A stretch of DNA of 64,000 bases from Syngnathus acus (lineage: Eukaryota > Chordata > Actinopteri > Syngnathiformes > Syngnathidae): positions 10,498,501-10,562,500 of the forward strand of contig NC_051101.1 in assembly GCF_901709675.1 (NCBI RefSeq), read 5' to 3'. Below the pieces are notes generated by a model, which did no database searches, was not told the DNA's origin, and saw nothing but the letters and a program-made list of their open reading frames with translations. The translations under genes were made by a program, and so were the position numbers. The stretch's first letter is position 1. Each line of letters starts with the position of its first letter. Shown here piece by piece: positions 1-8,520 of this stretch.

Positions 1-63
1 TGTCTATATCGTTTCGTCTATCGACAATGCGATATATATATATATATTGTTTGTTTGCTCCAG

Positions 64-710
64 CCAGGAAATTAAGTGCAGTTGGGGAGCTGCCTGGCCA
101 AACGTGAAGAGTTATGCGGCTACCTGACTGTCAACAAGAAATACAACAGTAACCTCTTCTTCTGGTTCTTCCCCGCACTCCTGGTAAATTCCTTTCACTC
201 CAAGCATTCTTACTTGAGCCATAAAAATCTTGCTACATAACAAACCACAAGATGGTGCTGAAGTTGTTTTGGGTGACTCTTCCAGCCATCCAGCCATGAT
301 GGAAAGGCCCCGATTCTGCTGTGGCTGCAAGGGGGCCCTGGAGGGACCTCTATGTTTGGCCTCTTTGTGGAACATGGACCTTATGTGGTTTCCAAAAACA
401 TGACAGGTAAGAAAAAGCATATAACTTTGGCAAGTGTCTGTTCAATAACTTTTGTGCGATTGCAGTGAACCTGAGGGACTACGCCTGGACCTTGAAATAT
501 TCCGTTTTATACGTTGACAATCAGTAGGTGGCATATTTGGATTTTTGCACTCGATAGAACATTTCAAATTGTTTTTTGTTTCAGGTCGGGACAGGTTTCA
601 GCTTCACCGACGACGACCGCGGTTATGCACAGAATCAGGATGACGTTGGCAGAGATCTGTACAGGTGCAACATTTATTCCGTGACTGTCATTTTCTCACT
701 TTGATTTATT

Positions 711-742
<32 letters not shown>

Positions 743-2086
743 ATTCTGTCGCTTTCCAAGTGCTTTGATCCAGTTCTTCCAACTCTTTCCCGAGTATCAG
801 TCCAACGACTTCTATGCAACCGGAGAGGTAAGTTTGGCTTTTTGAAATCAGTTTCATCCAACAATAATAAAACCGTGCGTCTCTGCAGTCGTACGCGGGG
901 AAATACGTTCCGGCCATCTCTTATTACATCCATAAAAACAACCCCACGGCCAAGGTCAAAATCAACTTCAAGGGCATGGCCATCGGTGACGGCCTGTGCG
1001 ACCCCGAAGTGGTGCGTAGCTGCCGACGCGAGAGTCACAAGTCTTCCACGGGAATGTGACATTCTCATATCTGTCAGATGCTGGGTGGCTACGGTGAGTT
1101 TTTGTACCAGACGGGCATGATCGACGAAGTTCAGAAAGACTACGTCAACAAACAGACCGACTTGGGTGTGGTGCTCATCCAGCAGCAGAAGTGGGTTGAG
1201 GCTTTCAAGGTACCTCGTGAAAGGAACTACTCAAATAAGGATATTCAGATTTGTGTTTTTTTTTTTAATCATTCCTTTGTCCTGTCAGGTTTTTGACAGC
1301 TTGCTGAATGGTGACTTGGCGCCGTATCCTTCCTTCTTCCAGAACGCAACAGGCTGCACCAACTATTTCAACTACATGTTATGTCAGGTACACGGAAATA
1401 TTGTCATCAAAACAATAATGATTTTTAAATACACAGGTGTCCCTAATGAAGCGTCCACTGCATTTCCATATTTGTGAATGTTTTACGTCAGGAACCCGAA
1501 GACCAGGAGTACTTTTCCACCTTCGTGACGCTCCCTCAGGTGCGGCGTGCCATCCACGTTGGCAAACTTGAATTCCACGACGGCTCGCAGGTGGAGAAGC
1601 ACCTGATGCAGGATGTGATGAAGAGCATCAAGCCCTGGCTGGGCGTGCTCATGGACCACTACAAAGTCAGGACTCCAACAAAACTGATGAATGATTTGAA
1701 GAGTTGTGTATTTTGAGACCATCTGTCCTCCTTCACACGCAGGTTTTGATCTACAGCGGTCAGCTGGACGTGATCGTGGCGGCTCCTTTGACCGAACGGT
1801 TCCTGCCCACCGTCAACTGGACCGGCGCGGATGACTATAAGACGGCGCCACGCTTTCATTGGAAGCTTCAGCCCGGCGATACGGAGGTGGCCGGTTACGT
1901 AAGACAAGTGGGGGAGTTCAACCAGGTGAGCTCATGACCCGGGAGTGGATAAGTACTCAATTTAAAAAGAGACTTTTTATCACGCAGGTCATCATCAGAG
2001 GCGGCGGACATATTTTGCCTTACGACCAGCCGGCGAGGTCTTTTGACATGATTGACAGATTTCTATCAACGCGAGGCTGGGCATGA
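64..2086 (+). CDS. cpvl: CPVL copy 1, 3' portion (exons 3-13), three frameshifting deletions
   Basis: Serine carboxypeptidase-like protein (S10 family, CPVL/vitellogenic-like), expected in the secretory or lysosomal lumen. Exons 1-2 lie left of the window. Coding exons seen: 64-183, 286-406, 466-523, 585-664, 761-827, 889-1011, 1078-1209, 1289-1387, 1492-1665, 1743-1925 and 1988-2086, all bounded by AG/GT. The catalytic triad context is present: Ser in GESYAG across exons 7/8, Asp in SGQLD (exon 12) and His in GGGHILPYDQP (exon 13), ending in TGA at 2084-2086. Compared with copies 2 and 3, exon 3 lacks one A near 101 and one C near 117, and exon 5 lacks one C near 522. As written the reading frame is therefore broken. 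All three losses shorten short base runs, and non-coding homopolymers of this copy are also shorter, so unpolished sequence is as likely as a pseudogene. Confidence 0.9.
712..742 (+). repeat. poly-C run in CPVL copy 1 intron 6
   Basis: 31 consecutive C's ending 18 bp before exon 7, replacing most of the polypyrimidine tract. The corresponding runs are 24 C's in copy 2 (10698-10721) and 6 C's in copy 3 (20694-20699). Confidence 0.95.
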
Positions 2087-2497
2087 AGAATTCACACAAT
2101 CACCCGCTTTGATGAGCGTATGTAAATCAGGTTCATTTTATTGTTGCTGTAATTACTGGATTTGAACACGGCATTCTTTTTTATGTCATTATCGGGCATC
2201 AATGACAATGACTTTTGATCTGTATGGCTGCAAAGTTTGTTTTCTGAATGTTTTTTTTTTAAGCATTGCACTCTTATGGATTATTTTCAATGACAGGGCT
2301 CAAAATGCCTTTAACTATGATCATTTCTGTTTTCAAATCGTTGCTGCTCACTAATAGTGATTATCCAAAATGAAATTGTACAACACTCATATCAGCCTGC
2401 CTTTGGGGTTAATAATGCGGTTTAATATGGCACCATAACAGTATTGAATGTTATTTCCTTCTCAAACAAAATTTGCTTTTAACTTGATTTGCCTTAA

Positions 2498-2538
2498 AAT
2501 AAAAGGCTATTTTAAATAAACACGTGTCATAGAATAAA
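2498..2538 (+). terminator. CPVL copy 1 poly(A) signals
   Basis: Three AATAAA hexamers (2498-2503, 2515-2520, 2533-2538) lie about 410-450 bp after the CPVL stop. They are the likely 3' end of the transcript. The same cluster follows copies 2 and 3 near 12480-12520 and 22465-22505. Confidence 0.6.
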
Positions 2539-2602
2539 GTAATACATACAAACATCTGTTTCGAGGATTGTATTGACGTGCAAAGTGTAGTAACAACAAT
2601 GC

Positions 2603-2616
2603 CCACCAGGGGGCAG
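2603..2616 (+). promoter_or_regulatory. CTCF-like motif, unit 1, forward
   Basis: CCACCAGGGGGCAG fits the CTCF core CCASYAGRKGGCRS at every position. It lies about 70-100 bp after the CPVL poly(A) signals. Confidence 0.5.
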
Positions 2617-2765
2617 TGTGCGCACATGTTCACAAAATGATTCACTCCGCTTCTAGTACTAATCATGACAATCATGATCTTGAAAGTAATACTAATTCTG
2701 GTCTTTGTAATTTATGCCTGTGCACAATGAAAATGAAACTCATAAATTTAATCAGTGGTTTAAAG

Positions 2766-3594
2766 AAGTGGTCCCCAACCTTTTTTGCTCCACGGACCGG
2801 TTACGTGTCAGAAATATTTTCGCGGACCGGCCTTTACATAAATAATACATTTATAATAAATATATGAACACGATGGAATAAAATGATACGACTGGCATAA
2901 AAACAAATATAAACAACATGAAAATAAAACTCACCATTACGTTGAATCAGTGGGAGCACTCAGCTTGTTTCTCAGAATCGAGCTGGTCCAATCTAGGCGT
3001 AATCGGAGACAATGCCCTTCTTGTTCACGTCTTTTTCTTTCAAACAATTCCGAAGGTTTGTCTTTTAATGCAGGATGCTTGGTCTCCATGTGCCGAAGCA
3101 GTTTGGAAAGCTTCATTGCCTCGTTAGCTAGCCTGTCACCACTCGGCGCATCACTTGTGGCGATAAATCCATATTAATATATGGATTCCAGAAATTGTGG
3201 CGATAAATCCATATATTAAGTAGGATTCCAGAAATTAAATGCATCTTTCCTTTTCTTAGAAGTCGTAGCTTCTTCATCTTCCGTCTCCTCATTGGGTTGT
3301 TTTCCCTTTCCGAAGAAGCTTTCCAAACATCTCTGTTTCTTGCTAATTTTTTTGCTAGCTTCGCGGGCTCGACAGGTGTGGCATGTCACGTGACCGGAAC
3401 GAGCGTCTTGACCGAATTAACCTGTGTCAAGAGACACAGATGCGCCGACGGAAGTAATTGAGAGAGAATCGCCAAATGTTTTATATTTTTCAAAATAAAT
3501 TCTTACTCATTTTTGCTAGCTTTGCGGACTCGACTGGGGGAAACATGTCACGTGACCGGGACGAGCATCTTGACCTGAATTGATCGTCGATAAA

Positions 3595-3625
<31 letters not shown>

Positions 3626-3776
3626 TATAATGTATAATATATATACATATATATATATATATGTATATTTATTTGTTTATTTTTTTTTTTTTTTTTTTCT
3701 GTGCGGCTTGGTGGCCCCGGTACCAATTGATCCACGGACCGGTACTGGTCCGCGCCCCGGTGGTTGGGGACCTCTG
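2766..3776 (-). mobile_element. non-autonomous hAT element, copy 1, with BED-finger transposase remnant
   Basis: Terminal inverted repeats AAGTGGTCCCCAACC and GGTTGGGGACCTCTG (CAG-type ends, one base mutated at the left) are flanked by an 8-bp target duplication GTTTAAAG at 2758-2765 and 3777-3784. The reverse strand encodes broken transposase N-terminal sequence. This includes NEAMKLSKLLRHMETKHP, typical of hAT/ZBED BED fingers, and KKQRCLESFFGKGKQ. It contains a direct 40-bp repeat at about 3151-3235 and a (TA)n tract. Confidence 0.85.
3603..3668. repeat. (TA)n microsatellite inside hAT copy 1
   Basis: An alternating TA tract of about 65 bp between poly-A and poly-T. It is present with different lengths in the other two units. 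Confidence 0.9.
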
Positions 3777-4110
3777 GTTTAAAGCACATAATTGCAAATC
3801 ATTGAACTGTTCAGACTCTATGAATAAGCAGTTGTGTCGCAAAGATCGACTGAGCTCATTTTGTTTTGCACTTCCCCAGTGATGAAATCATTTGAAGCGA
3901 GTCGTTTGGCTGCCTGTTGCTGAGCAAGTGCTTTATTTTCAGAATGTAACTGCAGCGATAATGTTGAACATCTGTACAAAACAAGCCGACGTGGGGACAG
4001 AAAATGTACAAAGTTATGCAAGCAAGGGTCAGTTTATGACATATAACAACCTATGTAAGCGCTGAAATGAGCCTCGACGTATGACAAAAGGCAACAAGTG
4101 CTGTATGCAA

Positions 4111-4164
4111 ATTAGACGCATCGCCGACGAGTTCTTCTACAGTCGCATGGGCTCATTAAAATAA
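4111..4164 (+). other. short frame at the tandem junction, truncated exon candidate
   Basis: The first 53 bp of the unit read IRRIADEFFYSRMGSLK then TAA, in an otherwise non-coding spacer. It may be the cut-off last exon of the gene left of the array, or chance. The peptide resembles a BH3 core (LRRIGDEF in BIM), but 17 residues are too few for assignment. The same frame is in unit B at 14093-14146. Confidence 0.15.
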
Positions 4165-6040
4165 TAATCATGTTTACTCGAGTGGCAAAGAGCATATTTG
4201 ATGAATGAAGATAACAGGCCTGCATTTTTGGGACCTGTGGGTGTATAATATAGACTCAGTAAAGTGCAACTATAAAAATAAAAATTCTCTAAAAATGTGA
4301 AAAATATCATATGAGTTTCAAAATCTAAATTTTCCAGATTTTTCAGATATGCACAGATAGTGTTAGAAAAAAACCACAAACACTGCCACAAAGGGGAGCG
4401 GAGAGTGTGTAAATATTTTCCAGGCTGTTAGCAATTTAGCAATGATTCATTGGCCCATTGAGCAACTGCGGTGACAGAGACTCTCCACGCTTTGCTTTCT
4501 AGCTCCAGATACATCCAAAATGATGAATAGAATTGAGGAATATTGTGAATATATCTATATTAATCTTTCAGTCAGTAGACTTGACACCACTTTTAAATTT
4601 GATAATTTATCGTTACAATGCCGGGAATGTGATTTAAAAAAACAAGATATGAGCAATCAAAATAGTACAAAAAGGTCAGAATGTTTGTTATTAGCTACGC
4701 AGCTGAGGAATGCGTCCAGTCATCCTGCAAGGTTCAACGTTATCATTTCCTCCATGGACGCCGTGTTCTTGAAAAACTCACTTCACATTATAAGCTGCTA
4801 AAATCATGTGACTGTTACTACAAAGAGCTTTGTAGAAGAACCAAGCTATTGTGTGTGTGTATCTCAGCAGTAGGGAGACCATCTGTTGTATGATGACCCA
4901 AGTCCAAAAAAAAAAAAAATGCACCGAAGCCTTGGTGTCGATTCGAGCCGGCAGGTACGACCTACCACATTTCGATAGCCTCTGTGCTAACTGTACAATC
5001 CCGGTAATGTACAAATTCAGTTTCACACGATCCTCAACGGAAAGGAGGAAAAATATGAGTGGAAAGACTTTTGAGGTGACCACCAGTATTTAGCAGGCGC
5101 ATGTGCTGCGGGGTGTTGAGCAGAACACTTCGGATTTCATTCCATCTCTTTAAACGATGTTGTCATTCACATCCTGAAGCTCACAGTATTTTTTCTTTCT
5201 CTTTACTCCATCACATAATTTCTCTCTTGAGAGCCATGTGGGAAATGGAGCATTGTCGTGTGCATGCTCCTGTTTGTATCGATGCCAACAACATTTGGGA
5301 TTATGCAGTTTGAAATAAACAGCTCTCACCTAAGACTGTGCATATTCCATGGCACTCTTGTTTTCACCGAGACAGGGTGTCGCGTTTTATTCAACCGTAC
5401 TCGCAACGAGCTGGCGAGACAGAGTGAGCCAAACACGCATTTCTTTTGCAGCCAGAACAGACGGCCTGATTTGGGTCAGCAAACAGCACCAGCCAGGATT
5501 CATTTTGCCGCGTGGTGGAGATTATTCAAATGTTGAGTCTGCCTGCCAAAAAGCTCGACTTGAAAATAATCATACCCTTGCGACAACCACTCCATCGCTG
5601 GCGGCAACGCAGCTAGTAACCTCTGATAATTACGCCGAGTGGTAATGACAGCCCTCGAAATGAAAAGTGTTTCCTTCTAAAGCAAGCAAGGCAGGAGTCC
5701 AAAAAGTAAAACGTGTATCAAAGTGGCTGCTTTCTGAGGTCCACGCATAAATAATAATGCGGCCTAAAACATGTTATAACTCAAGTTATGTCAACAGGTA
5801 ATGACGGATTGTCCCACCTACTGGGCACCGCATCAGGAAAATGTGACTCTGGCGCAGGCCAAAATACTTATTTCAATATACAACGGAATCTCGGTCCATA
5901 AATTTCATCGGGTGCAGAAACGTTTGTAAACTGAGTTAACGTTTCCTATTGAAATGAATGGAAATGCAATTATTCCGTTCCAACCTCCAAACAGTGGTAG
6001 CGATATTTCGGTATTTCTAATACTTTGGTTAAATTATTTA
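4165..6040. other. spacer of unit A, no gene recognised
   Basis: AT-rich sequence with short chance frames only. I see no splice-linked coding segments or transposon ends. The same spacer is at 14147-16026 in unit B. Confidence 0.5.
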
Positions 6041-6058
6041 AAACCTAGATTTAGATCT

Positions 6059-6159
6059 TGATAGAACATTCCAAATTGCCTTTTGGTTTTTGTTACAGGT
6101 CAGGACAGGTTTCATTATACAAGATGCACTATGTCACTGTATTGTGTGGCATATTTGGG
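6059..6159 (+). pseudogene. degenerate CPVL relic (intron 5 / exon 6), unit A
   Basis: GATAGAACATTCCAAATTG, then a T-rich stretch and CAGGTCAGGACAGG, matches the end of CPVL intron 5 and start of exon 6 (559-600) with a few changes. At 6145-6159 GTGGCATATTTGGG matches the start of the same intron, now in permuted order. This is the remains of an older CPVL copy. Confidence 0.65.
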
Positions 6160-6409
6160 TTTTCACAACCCCAGAGAACTTCCAAGCATGGAAAGTGAAG
6201 TGCACTTGCCAAACATGAGCATTGCTTGCAGCCCACCACCAAGTGGGAAACTATGAATGTGATTGGTCCCAATTTAGCATGAGCATGCATGTATGCACAA
6301 ATAAGACAGGTTATAAGGAAGACATTTCACGTGCTACTATACTCTATGTACAAATGTAAGACGGTGCATTTCAACTCTTACCAGATGACACGGACGAACC
6401 AGAGAGGCT

Positions 6410-6860
6410 TGAATTACTCGACGCTGCCATCTCGTCCCCTCCTCTCCTTCACTGCCGCTCAGCCAAGGTGCGCTCCCGGCAGCAGCAACCTCCTACCCGG
6501 CGGTGCTTCCATGACGCTCGGCTTGGACCTGACCGGACCGGACGCAGTCTTCTTTTTCTATGAATGAGCCAGCCGATCAAATCCTCGGAGCGCGCACGGT
6601 CGCCGATGAGTGGCGCAAGAAACGAACAAATGTAGGCTTCCCCCCCCCCCCCGTTCTTCTTCTTAAGGGGAGAGACGTACCGCCTCCTCCACCACGAGAA
6701 GGTCCAGCGAACGTGGCTCACATGTCTACAGGTTGCCGATGCAAACGTACGGCAGCAGGCAGCCTGCTGCCTCCATGTGCCTCCCTTCCCTTCCTTCCAG
6801 GAGGCTCGCAGCGTATAAACACACTTGGCCGCCGCAGAAGCTCAGACGCGCCTTCTTAAA
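6410..6860. other. GC/CpG-rich segment without recognised gene, unit A
   Basis: About 450 bp with many CpGs, a poly-C run (6641-6651) and overlapping open frames on both strands, none with a recognisable protein. It may be a promoter-like island for a neighbouring transcript. The copy in unit B is at about 16396-16846. Confidence 0.3.
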
Positions 6861-7031
6861 GTGAAAGTTGCACTTGCTGCACAGGAAGAAAAAAATAAAA
6901 AGGAGCCACCATCAAATTAGAAAAACAAATTACTTTACGACCCAATTGGACTAAGTATTCATATCGCGTCCAATTGAAATGTCATTTTCGGTCGACCTCA
7001 TTAAAAACTATCTCAGATCGAAGGGGTAATC

Positions 7032-7045
7032 GCGCCATCTAGTGG
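7032..7045 (-). promoter_or_regulatory. CTCF-like motif, unit A, reverse
   Basis: Reverse-strand CCACTAGATGGCGC is a perfect fit to CCASYAGRKGGCRS. It lies beyond the 3' end of Ig-like gene A and 24 bp from a CRE. Confidence 0.5.
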
Positions 7046-7068
7046 CCCTAGTTTTGCGTCGCATCTGA

Positions 7069-7076
7069 TGACGTCA
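7069..7076. promoter_or_regulatory. CRE palindrome TGACGTCA, unit A
   Basis: Perfect CREB/ATF site between the reverse CTCF-like motif and the end of Ig-like gene A. Confidence 0.4.
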
Positions 7077-7149
7077 CGGGGGCTAACAACTCCCAAATAA
7101 GTGCCGGCCCCATCAAATAAGCGGAATGCGGATTTGCACGCATAAAGAT

Positions 7150-7155
7150 TTTATT
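7150..7155 (-). terminator. poly(A) signal of Ig-like gene copy A
   Basis: AATAAA on the reverse strand about 330 bp beyond the stop codon. This would give a short single-exon transcript of about 1.3 kb. Confidence 0.4.
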
Positions 7156-7482
7156 CCAAGCATTGAACAAAGTATTTTAATTTGGATTGCTCTCCAGCAA
7201 AATCAAGCAATTACGCACACATTAAAGGTCAAGAAAACATGCAAAATGATATGAAATCAAATTTCCGGGTGCAATCATTTGAGCGAAACAGAAAAGAAGA
7301 AGTCACCTCACTTGGTTACAGACACGGTGACCGAACGCATTTTTTTTTCTTCAGAAGGACCCAGACGCAATTAAGTTGAAATGCAGCTCCTTGCACTTCA
7401 GATGGAAAGTCCTCCTCCTGTCATTTGCCGATGCAGCAGGAAGACAATGTGGACGAACGAGAGCTCAGCCGATTCTGGTCGT

Positions 7483-8313
7483 TTACAACAACCACGTGAG
7501 GCTCATGCTGCAAATCACCAACAGCGGCAGGGAATGCGAGCAACGGCGACCCGCGCTGGCAGTGACTTTGAGTGTGAAAGTCTTTTCCTCAGCCTTTCCA
7601 CTTTTGGGTGTCATGGTGACCTTGTACTTGGCCTCGTCCGTCAAGCTGAGTGGTCCGATAGTCAGGTCTCCGTTCTTAGGGTTAAAATGGATCTTCTCTT
7701 TTTTGTAAAGTGCCCCTTCGGTGAGTTTCCAAGTGTCTAGAGGTGTTCCCAACACGGTGTTTGTCGGTTTTGGATTTGCTGGGTCTGGCTTAACGTCGGC
7801 CTTCTTTGTCTCGACGGGTTTTTCGTCTGATGATTGGTTGTCTATGGCCTCGCCGTTTCCCTCCTTTTTTTCCTCGTTGGTTCCCACTTCGTCGGCTTCC
7901 TTCTTTTCTCCCTCGTCGGCTTTGTCCGTTGGTTTCGCGGCTTCGTCTTTGACCTCTTGAGTAAGTGATTGTCTCTCTCCTTGGTTTTGATGGATGATTG
8001 CACCCTGCTTATTGTTTGAGCCGGGATCACCAATGAGAGTTTGGGGACCACTAGCTTCTGAAGCAGTCTTGTCTTTGATGGCGTAGGAGAGAATCCGGCC
8101 GTCGCCGATTATTACCCATACGATATTTGTGTAGTCGTCCAGCGTTGCCTTCCCGGTGGCCAGGGTGACATTTCCACCTACTTTGCCATTGACTTGAATC
8201 TCAGCTGTACTGCGCTTCCAAACGTGAACCTTCTTGGCATCAGCTCGCGGACGGAACATCAGGAGCGCCCACATCAGCCAAGCCATCTTTCTGGTTAGCA
8301 CTCTTCTGCCCAT
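7483..8313 (-). CDS. Ig V-like, cysteine-less, GPI-anchored-type protein with hypervariable acidic linker (copy A)
   Basis: Intron-less reading frame of 276 codons from ATG at 8313. A second in-frame ATG at 8286 has a better context (A at -3, G at +4) and would give 267 aa. N-terminal residues MAWLMWALLMF form a signal-peptide core ending RPRADA. Then comes a half-domain resembling V-set strands B and C (GGNVTLAT, then YTNIVWVIIGDGRILSY). Next is an unusually long, Lys/Glu/Asp-rich insert in place of the C''-D loop. The domain closes with NGDLTIGPLSLTDEAKY, typical of strands E-F but with Lys-Val where the F-strand Cys normally follows Tyr. No cysteine is present in the mature ectodomain. The tail SLPLLVICSMSLTWLL after small residues SAG looks like a GPI-anchor signal. 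CD2/CD48/SLAM-type V domains lacking the disulphide are the nearest fold I can name; no ortholog is recognised. It lies divergent to CPVL copy 2. Confidence 0.75.
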   Translation of the reverse strand: MGRRVLTRKMAWLMWALLMFRPRADAKKVHVWKRSTAEIQVNGKVGGNVTLATGKATLDDYTNIVWVIIGDGRILSYAIKDKTASEASGPQTLIGDPGSNNKQGAIIHQNQGERQSLTQEVKDEAAKPTDKADEGEKKEADEVGTNEEKKEGNGEAIDNQSSDEKPVETKKADVKPDPANPKPTNTVLGTPLDTWKLTEGALYKKEKIHFNPKNGDLTIGPLSLTDEAKYKVTMTPKSGKAEEKTFTLKVTASAGRRCSHSLPLLVICSMSLTWLL

Positions 8314-8439
8314 TAGGGAACCAAGGAAGACAAGGTACAAAAAAAAGGTGCAACAACGACAAGCTCCGCGAGAGAGAGAGAGCGAGTACTCAGCCGACGG
8401 GACTATGTGCCACACTGAACCAACAGAGCTCAGGCGTAG

Positions 8440-8446
8440 TATATAC
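8440..8446 (-). promoter_or_regulatory. TATA box of Ig-like gene copy A
   Basis: Reverse-strand GGGGGTATATACT about 125-130 bp upstream of the first ATG. A start of transcription near 8410 would make the ATG at 8313 the first in the mRNA. The identical site in copy B is at 18425-18431. Confidence 0.5.
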
Positions 8447-8520
8447 CCCCAACGCTCGGCCTTCAAAGCAAACGACATCGGCCCTTTGGAAACGACAAGG
8501 CGCTTGGAAATGTCATACAC

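Larger units (their letters stand above)
1..4111. repeat. tandem unit, right part of the first (partial) ~9.9-kb repeat
   Basis: Matches 9984-14093 and 19975-23989 with only scattered changes. It carries CPVL exons 3-13, the CPVL 3' flank, a hAT remnant and about 330 bp up to the junction. Copy 1 shows many one-base shorter homopolymers relative to the other two. Confidence 0.95.

Noticed and set aside
112-420. Reverse-strand open frame of about 100 codons, repeated in all three units (116 codons in copies 2 and 3)
   Set aside because: It is the complement of CPVL exons 3-4 and the intron between them. Splice sites and protein similarity support the forward strand.
2950-3177. Forward 75-codon frame in the hAT element
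   Set aside because: The complement encodes recognisable hAT transposase fragments, so the forward frame is a shadow.
3140-3235. Possible CRISPR-like spaced repeats from the two 40-bp copies
   Set aside because: Only two adjacent copies within a eukaryotic transposon; ordinary tandem duplication.
6449-6859. Overlapping GC-rich frames on both strands that might be a first exon of a neighbouring gene such as CHN2
   Set aside because: No CHN2-like peptide or consistent splice-linked coding could be read, so only a CpG-rich segment is reported.
7376-7740. Forward open frames of 110-119 codons across the Ig-like gene 3' end
   Set aside because: They are antisense to the Ig-like frame, which has signal peptide, domain pattern and tail signal. 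The forward frames have no recognisable features.
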